Assembly: GCF_051020765.1 (NCBI RefSeq)
Contig: NC_134935.1
Span: 4,775,579-4,839,578, forward strand
Reading direction: 5' to 3'
Source: Lasioglossum baleicum
Taxonomy: Eukaryota; Arthropoda; Insecta; Hymenoptera; Halictidae
DNA: 64,000 nucleotides
Shown: one piece after another, positions 1 through 12,316 of the stretch
How the letters are laid out: every line of letters starts with the position of its first letter
Position numbering within the stretch: position 1 is the first letter of the stretch
Translations under genes and position numbers: made by a program
Notes under the pieces: generated by a model
What the model was told of the DNA's origin: nothing
What the model saw: only the letters and a program-made list of their open reading frames with translations
Database searches by the model: none

Positions 1-999
1 ATTTTGATTCAACTTTAAATAAACATAGCACATTCTATGTAACAAATTTCAGATACATTGAGTTATTGAGTTATTATTATAATTTGTTAGTGTATTTACC
101 GTAAAGTTGATTCGCTTAAATGTTCGCTTAAATTGTATGATGATGTTCGCTTAGATCGTATGATGATGAACAATCCGACGGGTGTACACGCCTTTAAACT
201 TTTCACTTTACAAATCAACTTCACTTTGAAGAACAACAACACACACACAAACAAAGAAAAGAAACTGAGTGATTCGGTAACTTTTGACTATTGATTGAGC
301 TGAATATTTGATGATGACTGTCAACTGTTAACTGAACTCCTGATGAGGAGCCATCTTTTTTATAGATCGATCAATCCTTTGTTCTAAGCTTAATCTTCAT
401 AGGTGAGTGTATCTTCACCAATTCCGCGTAATCGCTTTCCTTCATAATCGCCCGCACTCTAACCGGATGTTGATTTTCAATTTGTCCTCTTGGCCAGATC
501 ATACTACTCCGCACATCCTCCTAGATTGGAGAACAACAATCCATTGCTCATCGATTCCTTTGTCCATTTCTTTTACGTAGTGCCTTTTCTAGTCTCCTCT
601 AGACTATCTCCGCACTCCTCAATGATGATCAGGTTTCAACGGATGCTTCCCTCAATTATTCGCTCGCATAATGCTTTGAATTGTCTCATTTGTTTAATAA
701 AATAGATTTCGCTGTATTCTTAATTAGTTCAATGAAGGTTTAAATTCAAGTTGAGTTCCAAGTTTGAAATAAATCACATGGGATAGCGATTCCATGTAGT
801 CAACTGCGAAATACATCTTATGAGTTTTCTTAATCCTATCGCACGCAATGTGGTATAATATACGATAGTTCGATATCAATGATTAATTATTTGATTTTTT
901 TATTTCTCGTACAACATTATTATAGAATAAGTATTTAATTCAGAAAATGTATGTTATACATGATTGATTTCATCAATTACTAATATTGGCTGAACCACC
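1..999. other. AT-rich non-coding stretch, no gene seen
   Basis: No domain-bearing frame, transposon end or RNA gene is visible. A short open frame at 490-705 has no recognisable motif. The text around 340-700 has a loose LTR-like look (a TATA-like ATAGAT block and a late AATAAA), but no paired end or duplication supports that. Confidence 0.5.
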
Positions 1000-1590
1000 G
1001 GACGTTACAGTTGTCTGACCATAACACGACCTATATCACTTGGCTGCTCCCTTGTTTGAGTTGTACTACTTATCGCACATCCTGCAGGAGTTGCCGAACC
1101 GTCTAATCATCGACCTGCGTAACCGGCCTGACTAAATAGAGACTCATTCTACTGGCGCGACCAGTAATTGACCCGGACTACTTACCTCACTGAATGGGAC
1201 CACATCACAGCTATAATAGCAAGGCGAGAGTATTGTGTGTAGCAGCTTGCTTGTATCGAAACCTGCGAATATTGACCGCGTATCTTTGTCAGCATAGAAC
1301 TTCACATTTCTAATTTGATGTTGCCACCGGACTATAAACTTACTCGATTTGTGCGCAAAGTTTCAGAATTTTTTTGAAATTACAGGCTCGATAAACTCCG
1401 TACGTATGGTCCGACCAGTCGCTGACTTACACCACTTGTTACAGAGAGTGCAGACATATACCGGGGAAGCGATTAATGACGGACCCGCGCTACTGGTCTG
1501 ACTGAATGGAGATTCATTCTACTGGACCGGCTAGTAATCGACCTGAACTACTTGCTCGACCAAATGGAAACATACAGCCGCTCTAACGAC
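1000..1590 (+). repeat. Degenerate minisatellite, TACTTGYCTGACT family
   Basis: The stretch is made of diverged units of about 30-40 bp built on a shared core: a CTACT or CTACTGG block, then a TCTGACTNAATGGA-like block, then TTCATTCTACTGG. The clearest pairs are near 1130-1180 and 1495-1540, where the text for an ACTNAATNGAGANTCATTCTACTGG pattern is repeated almost exactly. The same core recurs at 3930-4450 and 33840-34045 (opposite strand) and at 40690-41510 (same strand). The units are too diverged to define a sharp boundary, so the coordinates are approximate. Confidence 0.55.
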
Positions 1591-3929
1591 AGGTTCGTAT
1601 GAAGGATAATACATGTTATCGTAGGCTAATACAATTTTCACTATCATTCCGAGCGGAGAGTTATCTAAACGGCACGGCGGCGAAGCGCAGCGCTCGGATT
1701 AATTCCGGCCGGGAACGTCGTAGCTTCTGGTTCCGCAAACTTGACTGTATTTGATGGCGGACGATTTTTCACGTTCCCGTGTGTTTTGTGTTGTATGTTT
1801 TTGTTTTTCGTTAGGTGAACCAAGCGATCACGCTCCGGGCGCATGTAAAAATTACTCTTGTTTTTATAAATCAGCCGAGCGCGTCGCGTTCGGCGGATAG
1901 CCCGGTAACAAAACAAAATACCGAAACCGAGGGAAAAATACGAGTGGAAACGAGCCACGTACAGGCGGGCGCGATCGTCGAGCGGGTATTACGACGCTTT
2001 CGAGAGGATTCCGGGGGAAATGTGGGCCAGGGGGAAACTGGCTTTCGATTTATATAGGCATCGATCCCAACTTCCGTCGCGACGCCTTGAAAACCGACGC
2101 GAGGCAAGGGTTTATTGTGATCTGGTTAATAAAACGGAGGAGCTCGACCGTAACGGCGAATCCATCCGCGTGACGGCGATCATATTGATGGAAACGCTGC
2201 TAGCCGAGAAGTATCGAGGCATATCCCCGTTTCCCGATAAATGAAAATATAAAGTAACACATTTTAATTCGCCGTCGACGATCACTCGAACGAACACTGA
2301 TCTAAATGAAATAAATGTAAGCTCCACTGGAGAGTCTGAAAAACATTTTTCAACCGCTGAGTTTTTACCAATGAAAGAAATGTAAATTTCACTGAAATCT
2401 CATAGAGTCGCATTTAAACCATATTCCCTTACAGACCATTCTATCTCGAGTTTTTCGTCCTCGAAACGGAATTCCGTGTTCGATCGTGATTCGTGAAGCC
2501 GCGCCGTTTCCACGCAATTCCCGTTTATCGAGTGCCACTGGGTTTTCGTGTGTCGGCTAGCTGGCCGGCTTAAACAGGCCGACGTCCATGACAGCGCGCG
2601 ATCCGTCATCCGCGACGAGTGATTAATTGCCTCGGTCGAGGCACGAAGTGGCCCCCGTGAACACTTTTACTCGCGTCAACTGTACTTTCCGACCGTAATG
2701 TAATTAGAAATTGGCCCGAGCGTTGCGTTAGGCACACCGGAAACCACCATTCATTCTATAAAGTTCGGATTCGTTATTTGCAGCTACGAAATGCGGATGA
2801 AAATTGATTATAATATTCTGAATTCTGTACATTATGGAAAAACAAACATACCCATATCTATATTAATATTTTTAAAGTGTATATCCAGTATTATCATTAA
2901 TTTCATAAATCGAGACTACGAATAATTACAATGATAGACGACACTTGGTTTGCGCCAGTTATAATTGGAACATTTTCTATCCTGAAACTATAAATAATTG
3001 CAATGGTAGACAAGCGATTTGTTCCATCGAATAATTTTCGCCAGGGGCAGCAAAACACGTGGCAGGCTTGCACGGAAAATTGTACGAACGAGGAATATTT
3101 CATTCGCATTTGCAGCACGGTTCTAATCAACTAGTTCGAGTACGAGCATAAATAAATGAAATCCGGTGGAACGGATTCGGCAATTTGAGGATGGTCGCCG
3201 TAAGCGATCCCAATTAACCAATTGAAATCGCTGGGAATTCATCTGGCTTGACGGCAAGGCAGCGCACGTGTCCCATAAACAAACCGGGCGTTCGGAACGC
3301 AGCCAGCTATTTAGTCGAGTGGCACTCGACAGCGTTGCACCCGGTCGTAGCAGAAGACATTGTTGCGCCCTTGTTCCCACGCGTCTTGACTCCTGCCTCC
3401 TTTCATCTCTCTCGCCATCCCTCTTCTTGCCCCTCTCTCCCTCTCTTTCACACGGCTTCTCTAATTGCAAGGTCTCGAAAGCCAGGCGTCCCGGTGACAA
3501 AGCTGTCGCGGCAATTATCTCGGAAACGCGTAGCAATTACTTCGACCGACAAACTCGACGAGTTTCGGCAGCAGGAATCGAACGCGGACCGGTTCGGCTT
3601 CTGGAAATCGGAGATCCCAGCGCACGGTTAATCACCGACCGGCCAGAAAACGAACGAAATTGTCCAGCCAGCGGGTCCGTAAATAATGGCCGGACCCGCC
3701 GCTTCGACCCGCTTCCTGTTCCGGAAGTTGTTGAGCCGGGTCGCGCCAAGACCCGTCGCAGTCGATGATCGAACGATAATTCGAAGTTGTAACACGCGAC
3801 GCTGGAATTGTTCGCGTTTAACCTTTCTCCATTCCGTGGCGATGTTCCACGGTGGAACACGTAGGTTCAACTGTCAAGTTTCTCGAGCTATCGTAGAGGG
3901 ATATCTTTAATCTTGAAATCATCGAATGG
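1591..3929. other. GC-rich non-coding stretch, no gene seen
   Basis: CpG-rich sequence with overlapping open frames on both strands (for example around 3123-3770). None has a recognisable domain, and the opposing frames look like a by-product of GC-rich composition. No transposon ends were found. Confidence 0.45.
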
Positions 3930-4450
3930 AGACAGGTCGAAGATTTATTTAATCGGCTAAACGAAAAGGAATCGCCTTTAGTTGAACTGGTGCAAGATGC
4001 TCAACTTCGGACAGACAAATGGAAGAGGTTTACTTTTGGACTGTTAAGTGGAAAAGATTAATCTTCGGACAGACAAGTGGAAAGCGTGCATTTCCTGTTA
4101 AACAAGCGGGAGGAGTTTCGCTTCAAAGAGATCTGTAGATTGTGAACGAGCAAGAGGATAGTTAATCAAGAATATACAGTAGATTGTTGAGTCCACAAGG
4201 ATATTAGTGCCATTTTCATTATAGCGACTGACATGGAATAAACACGGCTTTGTTCGGATAAGTTGCTTAGGACTCGACAGGGGTGTCGGTAGAACCAATC
4301 AGTAATTGACCGCAGAAGTGCGCTACGACCCTTTGACAATCAAGTAGAATTTGGCTAGCGATTGGTCAAACTATCAAAGTCCGTATACCTCCGAGTAAAA
4401 CGGATCAACCGTTGGTCGGGCAAGTAAACCAGCGGTTACCCGCGTCCAAT
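3930..4450 (-). repeat. Degenerate minisatellite, opposite-strand copy
   Basis: On the + strand, blocks such as GGACAGACAAATGGAAGAGG (4009-4028) and GGACAGACAAGTGGAAAGCG (4067-4086) recur with about 58-bp spacing. Their reverse complement gives the TTCCACTTGTCTGTC core seen at 40.7-41.5 kb. Later units (4240-4440) are strongly decayed. Confidence 0.5.
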
Positions 4451-7400
4451 CGCACGGGATAATTTTCGATGAATCGAGCACAAACGACGAAACAAACAAA
4501 TTCCGAATGAAATGATGAATCATTTCTGACGTTCCCGAAACGATGCAATTCGTTGACGCGTCAGATTTCGCGCAGGACGTGAACCAGCAGAAACAGCATC
4601 ATCGGCCGATAAAATGCTTTATCGGCGATCAGAGGGCGAGGGAGAGACAAAAAGATTTAGGAACGATTCGATAACTCGCTGTTTACAAGGTATCCGGGCT
4701 TCGGTACAGGATTGAAACGCCACGATAGGATTTAAAACATCCACGGTCTGTGCACAGTGGGCCGAGACCTTTCTCTCAAAACTCGATACTATCGCCGTTC
4801 GGGTTCACTCGTAAGTCGTCCCTCTTGTTACGTCGATACGATAGATGGAGGTCGCACGGTAGCCACCTTAGTGCGCCCATAAATATAAACCTCGAGTCGA
4901 ATGGCAGGATTTACGTTGAAGCTTCTGTATCGGGTCCGGGGACGTCGAAGACGAACTTCTGGAAGCTCGCATGTAGAATATTGCGCTCAGAAAAGTGGAA
5001 AAGTTGGGTCCCCTGAGTGAAAGTTCAACCGAACATTCGCCCCGAGATAATTGAGCGTCTCAAATAAAGTGTGCCGAAATTATTTTTCAATGTCCTAGAA
5101 CTAATCTAACATTTTGTGGAGGGTTTAAAGCTGTGAAGGATAAAAATCAACGCGTTGTCTAATGGCCGCCAAGTTAGACAGGTTCCGGGATAGAGTCAGG
5201 TTCCAGGATTCGAGGATTCAAATCCCCGGTCATCATTAAGCTAAACTCGGTTACTTCGGTTAACTTTGAAGCCGGAGCTGGCCAGGAGGTAAAAGGGTGA
5301 ACCGGCAACTGGCGCAACGAATTCCTGCAATGTCGACCTGAAATAACAGTGCAAGGTGAAATAGCAGGTGAAAGTAAGCGAGGCGCGTTACAATTACAGG
5401 GACAGAAGTTGCCGGGACAGGATGGGTTTGTCCCGCGGGGAAACAGAGGCAGAAACGAGAAGGGGTAAAAAATAGAAGTCGACGTGTTCCAAGGGGGCAG
5501 TTGGAACAAAGGCAGAGTTCGGCAAGTTCGCAGAAGGTCCCTGAAACTCGCCGGAAGTTGCCATCGCGATAATCGGCTGCATGAAAGGTCTCGCCCTTCT
5601 TAGACGCCAAGCACGCACGTAACCGAAACTTGTTAATCGCAGCCGAGCAACTCCCTGGATCCGTTTCTTTCCCTCCTCTCAACAATCCAGAGTTAAAACT
5701 GAGTTCTGGGATTCTTTACACTGGAAGCATCGAGCGTTAACAGCGACACGCTGTGCAGTTCGCTTAAGACAAATAGTAACTATTTATTTGACTGATGAAA
5801 TCATTTTTAGATGAACGGATTTATTAATTATCAATTTAGATACAACACGAGTCGAGGAAAGTGTGAGCGGATCCGAAACTTCTGAACTAGGGTATCTTCT
5901 TAACGTGACGACGTTCGAAACACTTTCATTAAACAACGTTAAGAGGAATCATAATAATCGGGGCTCTCGCAACAAGTGCAATCTACGTCGCAGTATTATT
6001 CGGATCAGGAAAGGAACTCGCTTAGCTTTATTCGAGCTTGCTGAACTCATTTCAGTTTTTCCCCCTCATTCGCTCTGTAATTTCAGAATCCTGAAGAGAA
6101 GTTTTCTCTTGACTGTGCAGTGTCGGAAGTTTGCTAAATAGATGGATAAAGTTTGTCATTAATCCTCCGGCTAATTTTATACAATTTTGCGATTTATACA
6201 ATTTATTGGAACTTTCGAAGTATTATAGTTTGCTGCAAGCTGCTTTTCGACGAACTTCTAATTACACAATATAATCAACATGTTAATTAAATAGGCCGAT
6301 AATTTAATACGGTACATGATACTCTGTAGCACAGAATTGCTTAACAAAGTTCGGAATTGAGGTGTTTAATATCTGTAACGTGTTGTTTCTTTTCTCCTTT
6401 TTTCCATCATCGTGTCAAAATATACATATATCACTCCGCAAGCTTCGACGAGCTGCTGTTTACACATTCTACGATCAATCGGCCTCCGCGGCCGCTATGG
6501 GAGAATTATGGCACCGCGGGAACTATGGCAACACCACCCCATTGTTTTACGATTTTCGAATAAAATTGAATTGTTGACTAGAGCGCGTCGAGCTCGTACA
6601 AGATCCTCGGTCACCTCAACTGGGAAAATATTCCGTGAGCGCGTAAATTAATTACCCTCGGGCTTGTTTTAGCCAGCGCGTTGAAAAATGCATTAATATT
6701 ACGCGATGGCCGCGCGACTGTATCTCAGATATTCATGCATATGCATCGAGCGCGCTGTGATTTTTCAAGCGCGGTTTTTCACGTCGAGTGGCCAGCTCCG
6801 TCGCTGGCTCATTGTGGACGTCCAGAAGGTATTCGACTGCGCCGAATCAAAATCATAATATTAGCTCGCCGGGAAATTAATGTCCGCTTTAAAAACGCTT
6901 CGTTCTACGATGTTGCCGTGGCAACAGTTGTCGCCTTCGAAATATCGTCAGAGTCCACAGTCGTCTCTTATTTCCACATTTTTCCACGTTCGTTCCAGCT
7001 CTGACAATATATGCACCGTTGCAAATTAAAGGTGTTTTTGTTCTTTCTGCGTTGGAGCTCTGTTATCTCTGACCGATTTCCTAAGACAATAACGGGGCGA
7101 TCCTCGTTGAACGAAACTCTCGGAGCAGCTGGCGGGTAAAAATCGGCGAGATTAATGTTTCGGTGAACATACTCGCTGTCTACTAAGTCCCCGGTCTTGA
7201 ACTTGCGAATCCCCGAGATTAATCACATCGCGGTGCTGCGCGAAGCGAGCGATCACCGGTCAAATTAATTTTCCACGAGGGTCTCTTCGAGGGAAAGGAA
7301 ACTATTACCGGAGCGATTACAGGCAAGGATTCAGTATGACCCCGCCCGTCTTCAACCGGCGCACACAATGCCCCCGGAAGTTTCGAAAGGCTCCGAAGTT

Positions 7401-7726
7401 CCGGAGGCGAAACGATGGTCAATGGAAGAAATTGTAGAACCAACATGCGGGCCCTTTGCGAGCTTCTTCGGGAACTGCTTCGCGGGAGTGGGAAATCCAT
7501 TTGGCCGGAACAAGAGTGGAAAGTTGCAATTTTAACGAGGCAATTTCCCTGCCGAACGGCCGCCGAAGATTAAACTGTGCTTCCGAACACGGCCAACTCG
7601 ATTAATTTGCATTCGCGGATCAGTTGTCATCGATCGATCGCTTCTTCCCGGGTTTCAATTATCAACGATCCTCTATCAGCCCGCTGGAAAATAAACGGAC
7701 GCTCGCCGGTATTGTTTCCGACATTA
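4451..7726. other. Mixed-composition stretch, no gene seen
   Basis: I see no supported gene, RNA or complete transposon here. Open frames at 5174-5685 and 6681-7004 carry no recognisable motif. A CGAGGATTCAAATCCCC segment near 5210 resembles a tRNA B box but has no A box or cloverleaf around it. Confidence 0.45.
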
Positions 7727-8079
7727 CTGCACAACGGATTTTCCGTATTTATGACAAAAATGAGTGGGTGCAATTACGAACAGTACAAATATCAGAAGAT
7801 TTTAAGAATGCTGTTTTATCATTTTACCTACCCAATTTTGTTATAAACGCAAAAACTTCTTTTCTGTATAGCAAAATCATTGAAAATCCCCTTAACATAC
7901 TTTAGACCTAAAAGTTCGTAATTGTGACATTTATGTAAATGTCCGAACAACTCACCCAACAATATCTCCTCAGATTGAATATAAAAATAATCTGCTCCTG
8001 TAATTCTTCCGATGTTCGCATCATGGTCAGCGTATTTCTCCTTTTGTGGCGCATGAATTTTAAATAGTTTCCACGCTAC

Positions 8080-8084
8080 CGTCC
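8080..8084. repeat. Target-site duplication CGTCC, left copy
   Basis: CGTCC lies immediately before the terminal CACAGTG at 8085. The identical five bases follow the opposite end of the element at 9716-9720. A 5-bp, GC-rich duplication is the known signature of Transib insertion. Confidence 0.9.
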
Positions 8085-8124
8085 CACAGTGTTTCGATCA
8101 ATGATAACTACATGGACAAAACTC
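8085..8124 (+). repeat. Transib left end, heptamer-spacer-nonamer-like
   Basis: CACAGTG (8085-8091), a 24-bp spacer, then ACAAAACTC (8116-8124). The heptamer is identical to the consensus V(D)J recombination-signal heptamer, and the inner block resembles the start of the RSS nonamer. This is the expected layout of Transib terminal inverted repeats. Confidence 0.8.
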
Positions 8125-8659
8125 ATAACTTAATTCCGTAAAAAATAGATGTTCTTCGTATGAACTACTGTCTATACAATAAGAATATTTATATTTCGCT
8201 GTCGGTATAACGTCCGAAATCTGTTTTACCGACAGAAATCTATTAGCATTCTAATTTCAAACTCTACTACATTTCTTATGGCAGTTATTATATGTTCTTA
8301 CTCAAAAGCAATGTCAACTGATATTATCAAAATAAGTTTTATATTATATATAATATTTTACATATCTAAAACTAAATGTTTATGATGGAAACTAACAGTG
8401 AAGGGGCCTTTGTTTGTTTTAATAAATTCCGCCAATTATTTTTATTTTTGAGGTTATACTTGTAATATATGAACACTTGAAAGTAGATAATCCACGCCAA
8501 TACACGCAATAAATTTTGTTGCTAGCATTAGAGCAGCCTTCAGGCTTTCTTTCTATGTAAATTTTAAAGTGCGGAAATGTGCTGAAATGAACAATATTAA
8601 TGTTTTTAGGAACAGTAATCGCTATTTCACCAAGGGAATTTCACCAAGGGAATTTTCAC

Positions 8660-9525
8660 CAAGGTAAAACAATATCGTCTCAATGAAATATATAATTCTA
8701 TTTTAAACAAATTATGTATAGAAATAAAATCTACAGAAGCTGAGAGATCTATACGGACTAACATTTCTAAAATTTGCAGTCGCATAAATGAAAAATGGAA
8801 TAAAACCGGACGAAAACTTGAAGCATTTCGAAAGAAATTTACACATAAAAAAATGGCAAGAGATGCAAAAGATAAATTTGATTTAAGGGTGAGAAAGAGT
8901 GAAATTCAACGTAAATTTAAGGACAAATTGGGACTTAGAATAGATATGCCAAAGCAGGGATATGGCTTCACAAATGACGGAAACACGGTTCGACGATTTT
9001 TTAAAAATTCTGCTGCGAGTTCACAAATTACAGGAATTGATCAGAACTTAATAGAGAACTTGGGAGTCATTTTCTCATCAAGCAATATCTTCCAGCCAAA
9101 AGATTGGTATAAAGAAATTCAATGCTTTCTGTTTAGAAACGAAGGATATATATTTAAATTCATATTCTTGGTATTTTATGCCTGTAACTTTGCATAAATT
9201 GTTCTATCACAGCTCTGACATAATTCGCAATTGCATTGTATCTATTGGTCAGCTTTCGGAAGAGGCTCACGAGGCTCGAAATAAGGACTGCAGAAGATAC
9301 CGAGGACATCATACACGAAAAATATCACGCGTTGCCACAAATGAAGACTTGTTGACGATGTTGTTAATCTCGTCAGATCCACTCATAAATAGTTTTAGAG
9401 TGTCACATACGAAGAAGTATAAATCGCTTCAGCCAAGATTAAGGAATTTATTGGTATCAGACGAAAATTCGTCTAATGAAAGCGCTATGTCATCATGTAA
9501 AGAAGAATTTAGTGATGAAATATAA
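8660..9525 (+). pseudogene. Transib transposase, C-terminal fragment, frameshifted
   Basis: A DDE recombinase of the RAG1/Transib family would cut and join the element ends. Only the C-terminal third is present. The first segment is open from about 8660 to 9197 and carries the motif TNDGNTVRRFF followed by a SSQITGIDQNLIENLG segment. The second, in another frame (about 9150-9525), begins SYSWYFMPVTLHK and carries LSEEAHEARNKD, then TRKISR and LLISSDPLINS. The Glu before ARNK (codon 9271-9273) aligns with the third catalytic acid, Glu962 of RAG1, and is intact. A one-base frameshift lies between about 9145 and 9170. The two catalytic Asp residues and the N-terminal region are absent. The stop TAA is at 9523-9525. 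The assignment rests on motif memory and on the element's ends, which agree. Confidence 0.8.
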
Positions 9526-9594
9526 TACATTTATTTTCAATTTTATTTATCTTGTTTTGTTATTTTTTATTCACTATTAATTTGTTATGTTAAA

Positions 9595-9664
9595 ATTACA
9601 CTATAGAGCCACATAACACACGATAGTCATAACTAGTCATAACTATGTGGCTCTATAGTGTAAT
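9595..9664. repeat. Perfect 21-bp-arm hairpin in Transib 3' region
   Basis: The arms 9595-9615 and 9644-9664 are exact inverse copies, with core ACTATAGAGCCACATA, around a 28-nt loop containing a GTCATAACTA direct duplication. Outside the arms, CTTGTTATG-like text is also mirrored (about 9580-9590 and 9667-9676), so the imperfect palindrome spans nearly 100 bp. It lies between the transposase stop and the right end. Confidence 0.85.
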
Positions 9665-9676
9665 GTCATAACAAGA

Positions 9677-9715
9677 GAGTTTTGTCCAGCTACTACCTCG
9701 AATCGCAACACTGTG
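9677..9715 (-). repeat. Transib right end, 23-bp spacer
   Basis: Read on the minus strand: CACAGTG (9715-9709), a 23-bp spacer, then ACAAAACTC (9685-9677). The spacer equals that of the 23-RSS. The inner block is identical to that of the left end over TGGACAAAACTC. Confidence 0.82.
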
Positions 9716-9720
9716 CGTCC
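9716..9720. repeat. Target-site duplication CGTCC, right copy
   Basis: Exact match to 8080-8084, immediately after the right Transib heptamer. Confidence 0.9.
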
Positions 9721-11309
9721 ACTATACACGGGGCTAGTATAATTACAATGTAATGAATACTGATGGAACGAGAACACTGCGTGTGGACAGTTAGTCACGT
9801 TGAAGCCGGAACTTTCATCAGAACACTCGTTACCTCTCTCTCTCCCCGAAGTATTCGACCACGTTTTTCAGATTTGAATCAAAGTTCGCTCGCGGAGCAG
9901 TAGAGACCGTCAAACTTTCATCGCGGTTTCTTTCACCCGTTCCCGAGCACATTACTCGCGCGAATCCAGTTATCTCCCCGGAAGACACTTCTGATTCCGC
10001 GATATGAACGCGGAATATCCCGGGAAAGGAAGAGAATTCGAGGATTCCACCGGGACGCGAATCTGCTTCCGTTTCATCAGCGTCGAGAGCGCTGACTGCG
10101 ACAGCTTCCGCCGCCGTTTTTCCGAATCCCTGTACAGGACCAGCACGAGAAACCGTAACGCCGCATCTCCGATGAATTTCAGTGTCCACGAAACCGTAAA
10201 GCAAAGTATTCCCGCAGAAACTGAACTATTTAAACACCGCTGTTCAAAGTTCTTCACGAAACTCGTGCGACTGATCCGAAACGTATTTGAACACTACAAA
10301 TCCAATTTTTCCCTGCAGAGGAGGCCGATATTGGAAGAAAAAACTGCTCGGTACAGTGAAAGTAGAAACTTTCGCCAGTAAATCAAGCGGAGTCAGATTA
10401 TCGTCCAGCTATTTCCGAAAGTAGAAAGTTACAACAAGATAAAGTCAACACAATTTCTCGAAATGCTTATCGCGCTGTTTTATCTATTTTCATTTCCCTT
10501 TTTCTTCTCGGTTCTCATTTCGCGAACACTCCGGGCCTGTCACGATAAACATTATCGTAGTTACATAGCTTCCTGCCACGGTCCATTTACCGGGCAGAAT
10601 GAACCCCCGTGGCGCAGAATGCACGCGAAGTAGTAGAGCGAACTTCGAAAAATCCGAAGTGAAAAGCCATTTCGTTGGGGGAAAGGGGAGGGGGGAGCTC
10701 GCCATCGCGTCGCAGAATTTTCACTGGAATATTTTTGGCGGGTTTGAAGTGGCTCGATGGACCGTGGCAACGATTTTTATAGTTTCCAGGACGCATCTTC
10801 GTCGCGGTCGTTACTGGGCCGTTTCGTACGAGGGCGCTTTAAAAGTTGACGTTCTCGGCCGGTGAAGTAGGGGACCCCGGGACCCGCATAGTTCGCGAAG
10901 TATTTCAGAAGTGTCTGCCGACTCTGCTGGAATCGCGAAATATTCGGATTAAAGTGGCCCGCGATGTACTAAGCCGCCGCGCCGCGCCGGGCGAGCACTG
11001 TTTGCGTTCACCACCGATAGATTTACCGTTCGGCGTCGCGTCGGAAAACTTCCACTCCGCTGCTGCAAACAGATTTGAATAATATGGACACCGTCCATTG
11101 TCCGAATTCTGTTTGAGCGCGCGGCGACGCAACATCGCGGAAATATGGGACAGCGAGTCTGCGGGAGCATCGCGAAAATCGTTGTTAATTTCATCTGCGC
11201 ACCGGTTTTCAAATATATCGCGTCGGCGGATGATAAATTACGTTTACGCGTTCCACCAGAAAATTTACAATCCTCTCGGCGGCTTCTCCGCTGCCAGAAA
11301 GTAATTAGT
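9721..11309. other. GC-rich stretch, no gene seen
   Basis: Overlapping open frames on both strands (9830-10381, 10490-11359) are explained by composition. No domain, transposon end or RNA gene was recognised. Confidence 0.4.
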
Positions 11310-11355
11310 AAACTGCGGATCTTCGTGGACGATAAAAATGATGTGCATTGATTGC
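11310..11355 (+). repeat. Dispersed short repeat copy 1
   Basis: AACTGCGGATCTTCGTGGAC, followed by an AT-rich block and GTGCATTGATTGCACAAAG. It matches the shared pattern: AGACTGCGGATCTT, about 20 AT-rich bases, then TGCATNGATTG and a GAAACA-like end. Confidence 0.5.
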
Positions 11356-12240
11356 ACAAAGCGTAGATATGGATTTCTTCTCTTATTCATTTCAATAAGG
11401 TACAAATAGTATATTGCAACTCTTAGATTTTGTTATATTGTCACTATTTAACAGATAAACACCACTAAGTTTTAAGGCTCGCCAAGGAAGGGGTAAAATG
11501 AGAATGAAACATCAGGAAGTTAAGAAAGGGAAACTTTCGAGAAGACGACGTGAATGCCGGTGAAAATACAGAAAGTTGAAAAGAGAGTCAAAGGAACTCA
11601 TTCTCAGGGAGCTAGAGAAGTTCCGTAACCGTGATACATCAGGAATAGTTTGGGCACGCGAACGCTGTTTACGTCAGTTCTGAATTTCAGTTTGCATCTA
11701 TTAGCGGTTATTATTAATGTCCCCTCGCTGGCAAACGGAATTTTAAAGAAAACTAAATTGAAAGTACATTAGCTTCCTTGATTAGGTTTCGTGAACCGCT
11801 ACAAATTGCAGAGGATCGCGTTAATAAATAAAGGCCAAGCCTAATTTAAAAATTTAACAGAAGCCGGCCCTATTTCTGTAAGACTTCTTTGATCTTCGAT
11901 TCTGCACGGGTAGTGCGCTCCGAAGAGATCGGACTGCCATAAATTCGTTCTTGGTTCTCCCTTCAAAATGTTTTCCCATCCATTTGGGGAAGCTCGGTCG
12001 TGAGTCGAGATTTGACACCGGGAAACTGAAATTTCTCAGAAACTTCGACCGACTTTCTTTGGAACTGTCAGTCGCAGGAATTTTTCAAAAGCCACTTATA
12101 AATTAGTCTTCATCTTCAACAGCTGAAAATCATCTGTTTTATTGTGGCATCTGGTACAGTTAGAATTTCTTTATACACGTCTGATCGACTCATACTACTT
12201 GCCTGACTATTGGTTGGTTTATCCTTCTTGTACAATCACC
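11356..12240. other. Non-coding stretch, no gene seen
   Basis: No gene recognised. At 12185-12235 a single TACTACTTGCCTGACTATTG block matches the minisatellite core described at 40690-41510. Confidence 0.4.
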
Positions 12241-12285
12241 AGACTGTGGATCTTTATGCAGAATACAAATTTTCTGCTGCACAAA
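12241..12285 (+). repeat. Dispersed short repeat copy 2
   Basis: AGACTGTGGATCTTTATGCA followed by GAATACAAATTTTCTGCTGCAC. This is among the best-preserved copies. It matches 21180-21228 (minus strand) over most of its length. Confidence 0.6.
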
Positions 12286-12316
12286 CATTTATTTCTTCTG
12301 TTATAAGGAAAAAATA

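Larger units (their letters stand above)
8085..9715 (+). mobile_element. Transib DNA transposon, internally deleted, complete ends
   Basis: The element is bounded by CACAGTG (8085-8091) and its inverse CACTGTG (9709-9715), and flanked by a perfect CGTCC duplication. Inward of each heptamer both ends read CGAT-rich spacer and then TGGACAAAACTC (8113-8124 on +, 9677-9688 on -). Inside is the C-terminal part of a Transib transposase, broken by a frameshift. At 1,631 bp it is about half the usual 3 kb, so the 5' coding half has been lost. Transib is the transposon superfamily from which RAG1 and the V(D)J signals are thought to derive. This copy is non-autonomous but was clearly inserted as a unit. 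Confidence 0.88.

Noticed and set aside
4754..4760. Isolated CACAGTG heptamer (also near 24806, 34485, 48085 and 55725)
   Set aside because: No inverse partner, no GGACAAAA block at 23-25 bp and no 5-bp duplication. A 7-mer is expected a few times in 64 kb by chance.
5195..5235. tRNA-like B box (GATTCAAATCCCC)
   Set aside because: No A box at the right distance and no acceptor-stem pairing visible.
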